Notes: generated from the letters alone by a model not told the origin. A DNA stretch of 64,000 nt from JAEXOD01 sp043805435 (GCA_043805435.1 JAZDHY010000007.1:36295-100294), one strand, 5' to 3'; shown: positions 53,068 through 62,526, counted from the first letter of the stretch. Translations and numbers: made by a program.

Positions 53068-54798
53068 ATGAAAAATAAAAAAGTAATGATTATATCAGGT
53101 GTTTCGATAGTAATAATTGGAATTGTTCTTTATTTTATTTTTAGAAAAGATTTATCGGACCAAATTGTTATTCCTTATATTTCACATCAAAAACCAGCCG
53201 TAGATCCTCATCTGCCAAATTCGAACCCGCTTGCCGATAAACTTGACGAAGTACAATTTGACGGCTTGTTTAATGTTTCGGCAAACGCAAGCGGTATTGT
53301 TTATGAAGACGGCTTGGGAGAATTGCTGGGAATAGACGAAAACAATGTTGTTTCGGTTAAATTAAAACCAAACATTAAATGGAGTGATAGTTTTAGAACT
53401 GAAGTTGACGGTAAGGATGTTAAAATAACTCCCCTTTCTATTTCAGATTTTACGGCCGAAGATTTGAATTTTACTTTACACAGAATACAAAGTTTAGGAA
53501 GTTTATCACCCGATTATATTTTAGTTTCTCAAGCCATGAATGAGGTTGGTTTTGAAGGTCCCGATGCAAATAATATTATACGATTTAAGTTCAAAGGTGA
53601 TAGAATTTGGACCGAAGTTGATATTAAAGAAGTTTTATCATTTAAAATATTGCCCAAAAACAGCGACTTAAATGCACTTAATTACAACGTTGGAACCGGC
53701 AATTATATGCCTATTCCAAACGAAAAAGGAAATCCGGCTTATTATAAAAAACCGGAAGGACTTGCTGCTATTTCATTTTTGAATTTAGCTCCGTATGTAG
53801 ATAACAGTACTTTTACAACAGAATTAAGCAATACTAATATTAACGTTATGCTTGATACTCCGTTTGGAAGCGTTTCACCAATTCTTGCCGATAAAGAAGA
53901 TTATTTCTACAAGTCCAGTATAAGTACAACTTTTTTTGCAGTATTGTTTAACACTCAAAGGCTTAATTTAAATCAGCGTATAGCAGTAAAATCACTTATT
54001 AACAACCAAAATATTGTAAACCGGTTTTACAAAATAGGCACCGAACAACAAAGACACATAGTTGATTATAAAGGCAATAAAAATAATTATTCCGATTATA
54101 TTAACAATAGTGTATTTCCAAAATCAACTTATTATGTTGAAGAACAAATTGTTGTGCCTAATCAAAACAATTCGCAACCCGATTTATCGGTATTGCCCGA
54201 CACAATTAGAATTGCCGCTTGTGTTAATTATGGATATCGAGAAGAATATTCCGAATTAATAGAAATATTAAACGATCCGTCATTAACCAGAGGAAAAATA
54301 AAAGTCAAAGCTGTTCAAAACAGTGATATTAAAAACGGAAATTATGATGCCGTTCTTGTGGCATTTACCGGTTATAGAAGTAATTTTTTGTTTGATTTAT
54401 ATGACGTATTTTTTAGAGAACCAAATTTAGAAACATATAAAATAAATCTGCGCACAAGAGATGACCAATCGGGCAAAAAGATGCTCGATTATTCTTCCTT
54501 AAGAGGAGATAATAATTTTTGTAGAATTGATTTAAATGGGAACTCGCCGGAAACCGAAAAATTCCGACTCTTTAGTGAATATGTTTATGGATTTATGTCA
54601 ACTCGCGAAATTGGTGATAAACAAGAATTTTCTTCACGAATTGATATTATGGAAAACGAATTAAATCTTGGCGCTTGGTTGTTTTCTGTTCCGTCTCTTG
54701 CGTATTTTAGTACTCAATTTGATAAACAAAGTATTAATCTATATGGTGTTGCCTCTCAGCTTTCTACCATTGAAAAGTGGAAAGAAAAGAAAAAATAA
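53068..54798 (+). CDS. Membrane-anchored solute-binding-like protein (SBP_bac_5 type)
   Basis: A 576-residue protein with an N-terminal membrane helix (about 6-25, IISGVSIVIIGIVLYFIF) and a large extracytoplasmic part. The start of that part follows the pattern of peptide/nickel-binding family 5 proteins: AVDPHLPNSNPLADK, VQFDGLFNVS, VSVKLKPNIKWSD, then ISDFTAEDLNFTLHRIQS. These correspond to the family's DP(H), fDgLv, LrkgvkWsDG and tAeDvvfsl blocks. Later parts are diverged. It is fixed to the membrane by a helix rather than a lipid. The ATG at 53068 has GAGGAG just upstream; an in-frame TTG 15 bases earlier is weaker. It follows the large lipoprotein gene at 24 bases. It probably presents a ligand to the permeases encoded downstream. 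Confidence 0.7.
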   Translation: MKNKKVMIISGVSIVIIGIVLYFIFRKDLSDQIVIPYISHQKPAVDPHLPNSNPLADKLDEVQFDGLFNVSANASGIVYEDGLGELLGIDENNVVSVKLKPNIKWSDSFRTEVDGKDVKITPLSISDFTAEDLNFTLHRIQSLGSLSPDYILVSQAMNEVGFEGPDANNIIRFKFKGDRIWTEVDIKEVLSFKILPKNSDLNALNYNVGTGNYMPIPNEKGNPAYYKKPEGLAAISFLNLAPYVDNSTFTTELSNTNINVMLDTPFGSVSPILADKEDYFYKSSISTTFFAVLFNTQRLNLNQRIAVKSLINNQNIVNRFYKIGTEQQRHIVDYKGNKNNYSDYINNSVFPKSTYYVEEQIVVPNQNNSQPDLSVLPDTIRIAACVNYGYREEYSELIEILNDPSLTRGKIKVKAVQNSDIKNGNYDAVLVAFTGYRSNFLFDLYDVFFREPNLETYKINLRTRDDQSGKKMLDYSSLRGDNNFCRIDLNGNSPETEKFRLFSEYVYGFMSTREIGDKQEFSSRIDIMENELNLGAWLFSVPSLAYFSTQFDKQSINLYGVASQLSTIEKWKEKKK

Positions 54799-54819
54799 AA
54801 TTACGGTAACTGTTTTAAT

Positions 54820-54935
54820 AGAGACTATGTAAAAATTTGAAGAAGGCGTAATTAATGGAACTTTTCCCTAACTTTCTGCTGCGGAAAGATTAAGAGAAAA
54901 GTTCCTTCTTTTGAATTTTAAGCTATGTTTTTAGT
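54820..54935. repeat. Imperfect palindromic element inside the transport cluster
   Basis: AGAGACTATGTAAAAATTTG (54820-54839) resembles the termini of the MITE-like elements. It is followed by nested inverted repeats: GAAGAAGG with CCTTCTTTTG, GGAACTTTTCC (54857-54867) with GAGAAAAGTTCC (54894-54905), and CTTTC/GAAAG at the centre. No protein is encoded. It separates the lipoprotein/binding-protein pair from the remaining transport genes. Confidence 0.5.
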
Positions 54936-55065
54936 TAGTGCTTATGTAAAATTTAATCTCAGGTTAACAAAAACAACAAATAACTACCGGAATTAACATA
55001 AGTGAAGTGCTTCTCTAAATTTAAAAATGTTGCATTTATTATTTAAACAGTTTATTATTGCAACC

Positions 55066-55914
55066 ATGACTAAATATTTAATACTAATTTTATACTTTTT
55101 TTATTTGCTGCCAATTTATTCGCAAAAAATTGCCGATTTTGTAATTATTGAAAAACCTCAAAATCTTGTAATTTATAATAAATTTAAGCAGGCAATTTCC
55201 GGTAACCAAAAACAATTATTCTCGTCGTATAAGCCTTATCAGGTCAAAAAGTCATCCGGTTTGTTTAATGACGGAGTACGCGGATATATGGAACTAGACG
55301 TCAATAACGAATCGTATTATTTTGTTAAAGATGCAAATGGTGATTATTACAATAAAGCTAAATCGGGCGAATGGTTTTTTTTTAATGATAAAAAAACTTA
55401 TTATGATTCAATTATTGTCTTAACCAATAATAAACTATTGTTTTACAATATGATTCAAAAAAAAGAGATCTTTCTTAACGAAGGGGATGTTTTAATACGT
55501 ATTTTTGAGGATGCTAATTTATTCTATTGTAAATTAGTAAAAAATAATACTTATGGAAAAGTTAACTTGTCGGGAGGAAATAATAGTTTTTTTAACATAA
55601 TTAATAACAAAAAGGCAAATAGAGCTAAAATAATTTCATCGGAATTAAAAGAGAAAATTGCTGCTAAATTTAATGAGAGTAATAAATTATTTAAAAAACT
55701 TTATGCTTTTTTTAATACCGAAAACGAAAAAAACTTAATTGCTCCTTTGTGGGTTATTAAAACAAATAATTACAGTATTGAAGCTGTTTTAACACATTAT
55801 TCTAATACTTTTGAGAATAGTAATAAATATTTAATAAATCAGATTCAAAATATTGTACTTGGAACGGATTTAAAAGTGAAATTATCGGCAAATAAAATTA
55901 TTATCGGTTTTTAG
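55066..55914 (+). CDS. Unrecognised exported protein of the ABC-transport-like cluster
   Basis: About 282 residues from the ATG at 55066 (MTKYLILILYFFYLLPIYSQ), which gives a clean signal peptide; an in-frame ATG 39 bases upstream adds a second hydrophobic stretch and is less likely. The mature protein is rich in Lys, Asn and Tyr and looks mixed alpha/beta (ADFVIIEKPQNLVIYNKF, GVRGYMELDVNNESYYFVKD, IFEDANLFYCKLVKNNTYGK). I see no known domain. It precedes the DppB-like permease gene by 10 bases on the same strand, so it is probably a periplasmic part of the same system. Function unknown. Confidence 0.6.
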   Translation: MTKYLILILYFFYLLPIYSQKIADFVIIEKPQNLVIYNKFKQAISGNQKQLFSSYKPYQVKKSSGLFNDGVRGYMELDVNNESYYFVKDANGDYYNKAKSGEWFFFNDKKTYYDSIIVLTNNKLLFYNMIQKKEIFLNEGDVLIRIFEDANLFYCKLVKNNTYGKVNLSGGNNSFFNIINNKKANRAKIISSELKEKIAAKFNESNKLFKKLYAFFNTENEKNLIAPLWVIKTNNYSIEAVLTHYSNTFENSNKYLINQIQNIVLGTDLKVKLSANKIIIGF

Positions 55915-55924
55915 GACATTATAG

Positions 55925-57043
55925 ATGAAAAGAAAAATTTTAGAGCATCTATTTAGTATTGTATTTGTTGCGTTAATTTTTATTTTACTTTATTATTTAA
56001 TACCCAATAGTACCGAAAAAAAAACCAGCAATATTGTGATTAAAAAATATTACGATTTAAGTTTGATAGATTTTAGCGATTCTTACCAAAAAAATTTATT
56101 TAATGATGTGCTAAACGTTTATTATCCACACGATATTCAAAAAAATAATAATCTTGTTTATGATATTGATGAATATCGTTTAAGTAAATTTACCAGCATA
56201 AACGAAAAAACAGGTATCGAAGAAAAGGGATTAACTGCAAATAAAATAAAAAACATTTTGGGAATGTATGTTCTCTTTTTATTTATTTATCTTACCGTAA
56301 TAATTATTATACATTATCTTGCTCAAAGTTTTGCCATTATCAGATTTGTAAAAATTAAACAAGGACGCACTTCTTATCTCCACGAATCAATATCTTATTT
56401 TAAGGAGTATAAAAAAAACGACCTCCCAAAACAACAAAGGACAGAATATCTCAAAAAAACAATCATTACGGTACTTAAAGGCACAATTAAAATTGCGGCT
56501 TACTTAATTATCTTCTCTCCGGCTTATGTTGTTGCTTATTCTATTAAAACAAGTGTTAATACCGATTCTGTTTTTTTTATGATTTTATTGGCGGTTTTTA
56601 CTAACGGTTTATTAATTAATTATGCTTACAAATTTTTTTCATTATTAACTTCGGAAAGCAAAACAGGGTACGTTGAAACTGCAATTGTAAAAGGATTAAA
56701 TAATAATTATCACAGCTCTATTTTTAAATATATTAAGATATTTAATTTTAATAAAAAGTTTCCCAATCATGTTTTTCATCATATATACATAAATGCTAAA
56801 TATCAAAATATACTAAATATTAAAGCGTTATCTTCGTTTTTAATAACCGGACTAATTATTATTGAAATGGCATTAAATATACAAGGTTATATGTGTTACG
56901 AATTATTACAAAACGTTTTATATAAACAATATGATGTTGTTATATTTATTGTTTTATTAATATTTTTTACAGTTAAAATGATGGAGTTATTTGTAGACTT
57001 TTGGTATTACAGGTATTCGAAAAAATATGAAAACAAAAATTAA
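55925..57043 (+). CDS. Divergent DppB-like ABC transporter permease
   Basis: A 372-residue inner-membrane protein. The topology matches DppB/OppB: one helix at about 9-27, an extracytoplasmic domain of about 80 residues, then further helices from about 112. The C-terminal third carries the permease core in the expected order: the coupling region GYVETAIVKGLNN..SIFKYI, then ALSSFLITGLIIIEMALNIQGYMC, the counterpart of the family's gg.vvvE.vF..pG.G, and finally VIFIVLLIFFTVKMMELFVDFWYY ending before a basic tail. (Each of these is given as a pattern, not a full stretch.) Sequence identity to typical Dpp proteins must be low. The 3' end overlaps the next permease gene by 17 bases, implying coupling. 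Confidence 0.7.
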   Translation: MKRKILEHLFSIVFVALIFILLYYLIPNSTEKKTSNIVIKKYYDLSLIDFSDSYQKNLFNDVLNVYYPHDIQKNNNLVYDIDEYRLSKFTSINEKTGIEEKGLTANKIKNILGMYVLFLFIYLTVIIIIHYLAQSFAIIRFVKIKQGRTSYLHESISYFKEYKKNDLPKQQRTEYLKKTIITVLKGTIKIAAYLIIFSPAYVVAYSIKTSVNTDSVFFMILLAVFTNGLLINYAYKFFSLLTSESKTGYVETAIVKGLNNNYHSSIFKYIKIFNFNKKFPNHVFHHIYINAKYQNILNIKALSSFLITGLIIIEMALNIQGYMCYELLQNVLYKQYDVVIFIVLLIFFTVKMMELFVDFWYYRYSKKYENKN

Positions 57044-57899
57044 TTTATTAAAAAATATTGAAAACCAAAACGATTTACGTTGGTTATTGTTTTGGCTTGT
57101 TGGTATTCAGCTAATGCTTGTATGGGATAAATTATTTTTAAATAAACCCGCATTTAAATTATTAGAAAAAGCTTTTTTAAATTCTTTTGTGGTAGGATTT
57201 TTTGTAATTCTTTTTTCTGTGCTGCTGGCATGGGGAGTTGTAAATACAGCTTTCAAATTACGATCCAACAATAAAGCAACGGGATATTATATTTTAACTT
57301 TTATAATAAATCTTATACGTTCGGTTCCACAAATACTTGGCGTGCTTTTGGGTTATGTTTTATTAACGTTTATTTTAGATAAGGAACTTTTTAAAAACGA
57401 GGTTTCGGTATTAATATTTATAGCTTTTATAATTAGTATTTTTGTTTTTTTAGAATTATATGATGAACTTGAAGCGCGTATTGAGCATTATAAAAAAAGT
57501 GATTTTTATCCCGCAATGCTTGTATGTGGTATAAGTGAATTTAGAATAATAAACTTTGAAATTTTATTTAAAAACAGTATTGCAAATATTTTTCATAAAT
57601 TATTATCATTGTTTGGTGTTGCTTTATTTTTACAATGCAGCATCGATTTTATTGTATCGGTGGGTCTATCCAATGATGTAAGCTTAAGTAATTTCCCTGT
57701 TACGCTGGGCAGTCTTCTTGCAAAAATGGATAGCAAACAAGATATTCTTGCATTGGGTAAGACTTTAACAGATCCTTTATATGGTGTTAATCTGCTTTTT
57801 AAACACCTGCAGGGACTTTCGGTGGCTTTTGTTATTGTATTTACTTTATTAAGCGTATTTAAAATTTCTAATGGTTTTATTAAAAGAATAAGCAGATAA
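57027..57899 (+). CDS. Divergent DppC-like ABC transporter permease
   Basis: A 290-residue inner-membrane permease. It has helices at about 18-36, 48-72 (LNSFVVGFFVILFSVLLAWG), 86-112, 120-140, 185-205 and 260-280. The segment INLIRSVPQILGVLLGYVL matches the region before the coupling helix in BPD_transp_1 permeases. The EAA-type loop is seen as FYPAMLVCGISEFRIINFEILFKN (about 168-190, written here as FYPAMLVCGISEF then RIINFEILFKN), with Gly in the conserved place. It pairs with the DppB-like protein encoded just upstream (17-base overlap), and the double ATPase starts 3 bases after its stop. Substrate unknown; peptides are the family norm. Confidence 0.72.
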   Translation: MKTKINLLKNIENQNDLRWLLFWLVGIQLMLVWDKLFLNKPAFKLLEKAFLNSFVVGFFVILFSVLLAWGVVNTAFKLRSNNKATGYYILTFIINLIRSVPQILGVLLGYVLLTFILDKELFKNEVSVLIFIAFIISIFVFLELYDELEARIEHYKKSDFYPAMLVCGISEFRIINFEILFKNSIANIFHKLLSLFGVALFLQCSIDFIVSVGLSNDVSLSNFPVTLGSLLAKMDSKQDILALGKTLTDPLYGVNLLFKHLQGLSVAFVIVFTLLSVFKISNGFIKRISR

Positions 57900-57902
57900 A
57901 TA

Positions 57903-59399
57903 ATGGACTTAAAGCTTCAAATAGAAATAAAAAAGAATAATAAATCATTAGTAAATATTGATAATTATACAATTGCTGATAAAAAAATAACATTTTTGTT
58001 TGGAGAATCGGGGATTGGAAAATCTTTAATCTCAAAAGCAATTTTTGGTCTTTTGGACCCCGAGGATCTTGACATCAAAATAAATAAACAAGATTATTTG
58101 AGCTACATTAAAAACAAAGATACCGGCGAATTAATAAAAAACGGATTTTTTGTTTTTCAAGAGCCCTCAACACATCTGCACCCTTTAATTACTCTGGAAG
58201 AACAATTAAATGAAGGACAGCTTTCTTTAGCCGAATCTGAAGTAGAAGACCTTAAAAAATTATGGAAAGGAACCGATAGCTCGCATTTAAAAAATTTATT
58301 AAAAATATATCCCAAACCATATAGACCCAGCGGTGGAGAAAAGCAGCGGGTTTTGTGTTTAATGGCATTAAAAAAAATCAATTTAATGCAAAATAACAAA
58401 ACTTCGGGCAACGGACTTTTTGTTTTTGACGAACCGACAGGGAATTTGGATAATTATTATAGAGATGTTTTTCTTGCCGTCATTTGCGAAAAATTTATAA
58501 AAAAACCTTTTACAGTTACATTTATTACTCATGATTATTCCATTATTTCCTTTTTTCATAAAAACTTTAAAAATCTTTTACCTTTTATTGAATTTAACGA
58601 ATTGTATTCGGAAAACAATAAATTATCAATTCGTAATTTTTTACCGGCCGAATATTTAAATTGGGTAAAAAGTATTGCTGTACGGGTTTCAGGAATTGAT
58701 TTTCCAAATCAACAAAGAATTTTAAGGTTTGATAAAGATTTTGCCGTTTTTGGCAAAAACATGGCAATATTTAAAAACAACACATATACAGTAAAATCGG
58801 ATTTAATTATTGAACCGGGCGATTTAGTGTATTTTAAGGCACCAAGCGGAGTAGGTAAAACAACATTTGCTAAAATTATACTTGGTTTAACTAATGCCCA
58901 TAAATTTAATTTCGAACTGGACGGAATATCAATTAATGAACAAACCCATAAAAGCATTTGGAAAGATAAATTGTGGGGCAAAATTGTTAGTATGGTTTTT
59001 CAACATGCCGACGAAGCATTAAATCAAAAAACAAAAGTGAAAGAAGTTTTTGACGGATTAAAGATTAAAAATGAATCTGTTTCGGTTTTATCAATTCTTT
59101 CGGAATTGTTTGATACAACTATGCTTTCTAAATTTTTCCTTAATAAAAAAGTTGCTAACTTAAGTGGCGGGCAAAAGCAAAAATTAAATTTACTGCGTGG
59201 ATTTGCACTAAATGCAAAACTTTTAATTTTAGACGAACCGGTAAACGGAATGGATTTTGAAAGTATTAAAAAAGTTATAACCATGATTGATAAAAAAAGA
59301 AAACTTGGTATGGGTATTTTACTAATATCGCACAACGAGGAAATTTTTGATACTTTTGTGCCCGATGATAAAAAGTATTATCTAAAGGTAATAGACTAA
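57903..59399 (+). CDS. ABC transporter ATPase with two fused nucleotide-binding domains
   Basis: A 498-residue cytoplasmic protein with two complete ABC ATPase domains. Domain 1 has Walker A GESGIGKS (34-41), Q-loop Gln86 (FQEPSTHLHP), signature SGGEKQR (143-149), Walker B FVFDEP (173-178) and switch His210. Domain 2 has Walker A PSGVGKTT (314-321), signature SGGQKQK (421-427), Walker B LILDEP (441-446) and switch His477. All catalytic residues are present in both halves. It corresponds to a fusion of DppD- and DppF-like subunits but lacks their C-terminal oligopeptide-transport extension. It starts 3 bases after the DppC-like gene and would drive that permease pair. Its last 4 bases overlap the convergent acetyltransferase gene. 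Confidence 0.88.
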   Translation: MDLKLQIEIKKNNKSLVNIDNYTIADKKITFLFGESGIGKSLISKAIFGLLDPEDLDIKINKQDYLSYIKNKDTGELIKNGFFVFQEPSTHLHPLITLEEQLNEGQLSLAESEVEDLKKLWKGTDSSHLKNLLKIYPKPYRPSGGEKQRVLCLMALKKINLMQNNKTSGNGLFVFDEPTGNLDNYYRDVFLAVICEKFIKKPFTVTFITHDYSIISFFHKNFKNLLPFIEFNELYSENNKLSIRNFLPAEYLNWVKSIAVRVSGIDFPNQQRILRFDKDFAVFGKNMAIFKNNTYTVKSDLIIEPGDLVYFKAPSGVGKTTFAKIILGLTNAHKFNFELDGISINEQTHKSIWKDKLWGKIVSMVFQHADEALNQKTKVKEVFDGLKIKNESVSVLSILSELFDTTMLSKFFLNKKVANLSGGQKQKLNLLRGFALNAKLLILDEPVNGMDFESIKKVITMIDKKRKLGMGILLISHNEEIFDTFVPDDKKYYLKVID

Positions 59400-59836
59400 G
59401 GATTGTTGTTCCCTAAATTAAATATTTCCATCCAGTTTTCAGGTGGATCTACTTTCCTCCATCCAAACTGTTTATATAATCCATGAGCGTCACGAGTGGC
59501 CAAAAGCCATCTTTTTAATCCTTGTAGTTGAGGGTGTAACATAATACTTTCAACAAGCCATTTACCAAGTCCCTTACCTCTGTATTCTTCGGCAATAATT
59601 ACATCGCACAAATATGCAAATATTGCATAATCTGTTACCACACGGGCAAATCCTATCTGTTTTTCGCCGTCATACAGCCCAAAACATAACGAATTTTTTA
59701 TTGAAAGATTTATTATTTTTTTTGTCCTTTCACTTGCCCAATATGTTTGCGCCAAAAGTAAAACAACCGATTCTATGTTTAATTTTGATTTTTTTGTGCT
59801 TATTGTATAATTATCTTTGGATAGTTGGTATTCCAT
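59396..59836 (-). CDS. GNAT family N-acetyltransferase
   Basis: A 146-residue cytoplasmic acetyl-CoA-dependent acyltransferase. The GNAT core is visible: helix 1 (VVLLLAQTYWASERT), strands CFGLYDGEKQIGFARVVTD, then the acetyl-CoA-binding motif A VIIAEEYRGKGLGKWLVESI (about 85-104) with the R-G-x-G-L-G phosphate loop. A C-terminal region follows with ATRDAHGLYKQFGWRKV, typical of this subgroup. The acceptor substrate is not known. It lies convergent to the ABC ATPase gene with a 4-base overlap and has no same-strand neighbour, so it is probably an independent gene. Confidence 0.88.
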   Translation of the reverse strand: MEYQLSKDNYTISTKKSKLNIESVVLLLAQTYWASERTKKIINLSIKNSLCFGLYDGEKQIGFARVVTDYAIFAYLCDVIIAEEYRGKGLGKWLVESIMLHPQLQGLKRWLLATRDAHGLYKQFGWRKVDPPENWMEIFNLGNNNP

Positions 59837-60013
59837 TATACTTCTCTATTCTAAATTAATAATTTACTTTTAAGGTGTAAAGGTAATAAATCCAATTGTT
59901 ATATAAAACATTCAAATAATTTCATTTTATTGTTATAAATAAATTTATGATAAATTTGAATAATATATTGTAAATTTACTGGTCAACTTATGAAAATAAT
60001 TATGGATTAAATT

Positions 60014-61240
60014 ATGCTACGATTTGTTATGTTTTGTTTGTTTTTAATTTCTGTTAATACTATTTATTCACAAAACACCACTTTGGATTCTTTGTTAAAA
60101 ACCATTGTAAAAGAGAATGAGGTTTGCGGTTTATCGGTTGCGGTAATAAAAAACGATTCTTTGGTTTTTTATAATGGATATGGTTTTAGAGATTTAGAGT
60201 TAAAGCTGCCTGTAAATGATAACACCAAGTTCCGTATTGCTTCAATTTCTAAAATGATTACAACAACCACATTATTAACATTGTTTGATAAAGGTATGTT
60301 TAAATTAGACGATGATGTTAGCAGCTACCTTGGATTTAAATTACGAAATCCTAAATTCCCCAACGATACAATTACATTTAAAAAGCTTCTTTCTCATACC
60401 AGCAGCATTTTAGACGGTTCAAAATACGATGATTTTTTAAACGCTTCTAAAACGGATAACCCTCCTGCTCTAACAGATTTATTTTCGCCCGACGGTGAAT
60501 TTTATACCGACGATATTTGGATGGATAACAGTCCAAATGACGGTTATTTTACTTATGCAAATATAAATTTTGGCATAGCTGGAACAATTATTGAAAAATT
60601 AACAGGAAACCGATTTGATGTTGTTGCTTATGAAAATGTATTAAAACCATTAGGGATTAACGGCGGTTTTAACGTTGACAACCTAGATGACATAAATAAT
60701 TTAGCAGCAATTTATCGTATGGAAAATTCCGTTTGGGTACCGCAGTTTGATAATTATAAAGGAATTAAACCGAACCGCGATTTTTCAAAATATGTAATTG
60801 GTTCTAACGGTGTTATTTTTTCACCAACCGGAGGATTGCGTGTTACGGCCGCTGATTTGGCAAAATTTATGACCGCTCATCAAAATAACGGAATTTTAGG
60901 AAATATAAGAATACTTGCCGAAAAAACCACCAAAACAATGCATAAAAGCCAGTGGGTATATAACGGCTCAAATTGCGATTCTGCCAGTATTTCAATGCAA
61001 AACTATGCGCTTGGTAATTATAAAAGATATGACTTTATTCCGGGTGAAACTTTAATTGGACATTCCGGCGGGGCTTATGGATTAGTAAGCGATATGTATT
61101 ATTCGAGCGAGAAAAAATTTGGAATTGTGGTTATTTGCAGCGGCGGAATATTAAAAAAAGGAAATTCCAGCAATCGTACAAAATTAGAAGAAGATGTTTT
61201 TACTGCCGTTTATTCTGCTTTTGAGGGTTTTGATAAATAG
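60014..61240 (+). CDS. Beta-lactamase-fold serine hydrolase (class C-like), first of a tandem pair
   Basis: A 408-residue exported protein with a signal peptide ending ...VNTIYSQ (about 20). It belongs to the class C beta-lactamase/esterase/DD-peptidase group: nucleophile Ser77 and base Lys80 in RIASISKMI, the tyrosine motif Y-A-N at 181-183 (TYANINFG) and H-S-G at 350-352 (IGHSGGAYG), the third conserved triad. The family includes carboxypeptidases, esterases and D-amino-acid peptidases, so the substrate cannot be named; true beta-lactamase activity is not implied. A clear paralog follows 56 bases later on the same strand. Confidence 0.87.
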   Translation: MLRFVMFCLFLISVNTIYSQNTTLDSLLKTIVKENEVCGLSVAVIKNDSLVFYNGYGFRDLELKLPVNDNTKFRIASISKMITTTTLLTLFDKGMFKLDDDVSSYLGFKLRNPKFPNDTITFKKLLSHTSSILDGSKYDDFLNASKTDNPPALTDLFSPDGEFYTDDIWMDNSPNDGYFTYANINFGIAGTIIEKLTGNRFDVVAYENVLKPLGINGGFNVDNLDDINNLAAIYRMENSVWVPQFDNYKGIKPNRDFSKYVIGSNGVIFSPTGGLRVTAADLAKFMTAHQNNGILGNIRILAEKTTKTMHKSQWVYNGSNCDSASISMQNYALGNYKRYDFIPGETLIGHSGGAYGLVSDMYYSSEKKFGIVVICSGGILKKGNSSNRTKLEEDVFTAVYSAFEGFDK

Positions 61241-61296
61241 CAGACTGATTGTAAATATTAAATAATTAATTTTTGTATCACATTTACGAGAACTTT

Positions 61297-62526
61297 ATGA
61301 AACGCTTTGTTGTGTTATTTCTGTTTATCCTTTTTGTTAATTGTAATTATGCACAAAACACCAAACTTGATTCTCTTTTAGCCAACGCAATTATAGAAAA
61401 CAATGTGCTTGGTATGTCTGTAGCGGTTATAAAAAATAATAACCTGATATATTCCAAGGGGTTTGGAATACGCGATGTTGAAAGAAATTTACCTGTTAAT
61501 AATAATACATTATTTCGTATAGCATCAATTTCAAAAATGATAACCACCACTGCTTTAATGACCCTTTATGATAAAGGCTTATTTAAATTAGATGATGATA
61601 TAAGCCAATATTTGGGTTTTGTTTTACGTAATCCAAATTTTCCTAACGATACAATTACTTTTCGGAAAATTTTATCACACACAAGTACAATTATTGACGG
61701 TTCAAAATATGACGAGTTTCTTAGTGCCACCCAAAGTGATAACCCTCCCACGCTGCGCGATTTGTTTTTACCCGACGGAAAGTATTATACCGCCGATATG
61801 TGGTTGACTAAAAGTACAAAAGATAATTTTTTTGAATATGCCAATATCAATTTTGGAATAATTGGAACTATTATTGAAAAACTAACCGGCCAAAGATTTG
61901 ATATTGTTGTACGTCAAAATGTATTAAAACCACTTGGAATTAACGGAAGTTTTAATGTACAGGATATTATTAATATTGACGATTTGGCTGTTCTTTACCG
62001 CAAGCCTGATTCTATTTGGGTGGCACAAACGGATGCTTTTTACGGAGTTAAACCGACACCGCGTAATCTTTCCAACTATATTATCGGAACAAACGGAGTA
62101 ATATTTTCGCCTACCGGAGGTTTAAGAGTTACCTGCGAGGAATTAGCTAAATTTATGCAGATGCAGCTGCATGACGGCATTTTGGATAATGTAAGAATTA
62201 TTTCAAAAAAAGCAGCGGAAATTATGCAGCAATGTATTTGGAATTATAACGGGTCAAACGGAATAACCATGAATGGCGAATTTAAATCGTACGCATTTGC
62301 AAATCATACAACCAAAGACCTTTTACCCGGCGAAACTTTAATTGGTCATCCCGGAGAAGCATACGGATTGGTTAGTGATATGTATTTTTCTAAAGAAAAA
62401 AATTATGGAATAGTATTTATTTGTAACGGCGGAACTTTTAATAACGGTGCTTACAGTGGCTGGTATAAATTGGAAGAAGATGTTTTTAAAGCCGTTTATA
62501 CTGCCTTTGATGGTTTTAATAAATAA
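61297..62526 (+). CDS. Beta-lactamase-fold serine hydrolase (class C-like), second of a tandem pair
   Basis: A 409-residue paralog of the preceding gene, alike over its whole length (RNPNFPNDTITF, NFGIIGTIIEKLTG, SPTGGLRVT). A signal peptide ends ...NCNYAQ (about 20). The catalytic Ser77/Lys80 (RIASISK) and Y-A-N (181-183) are kept, but the third motif reads H-P-G (351-353, IGHPGEAYG) in place of H-S-G, and the following Gly is Glu. The start at 61297 has GAG 8 bases upstream; an in-frame ATG at 61273 would place a polar stretch before the signal peptide. The pair looks like a local duplication with later specialisation. Confidence 0.87.
   Translation: MKRFVVLFLFILFVNCNYAQNTKLDSLLANAIIENNVLGMSVAVIKNNNLIYSKGFGIRDVERNLPVNNNTLFRIASISKMITTTALMTLYDKGLFKLDDDISQYLGFVLRNPNFPNDTITFRKILSHTSTIIDGSKYDEFLSATQSDNPPTLRDLFLPDGKYYTADMWLTKSTKDNFFEYANINFGIIGTIIEKLTGQRFDIVVRQNVLKPLGINGSFNVQDIINIDDLAVLYRKPDSIWVAQTDAFYGVKPTPRNLSNYIIGTNGVIFSPTGGLRVTCEELAKFMQMQLHDGILDNVRIISKKAAEIMQQCIWNYNGSNGITMNGEFKSYAFANHTTKDLLPGETLIGHPGEAYGLVSDMYFSKEKNYGIVFICNGGTFNNGAYSGWYKLEEDVFKAVYTAFDGFNK

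Noticed and set aside
60014..62526. Beta-lactamase resistance genes
   Set aside because: The motifs define the broad class C-like serine hydrolase fold, shared by esterases and peptidases; nothing here specifies beta-lactam hydrolysis.
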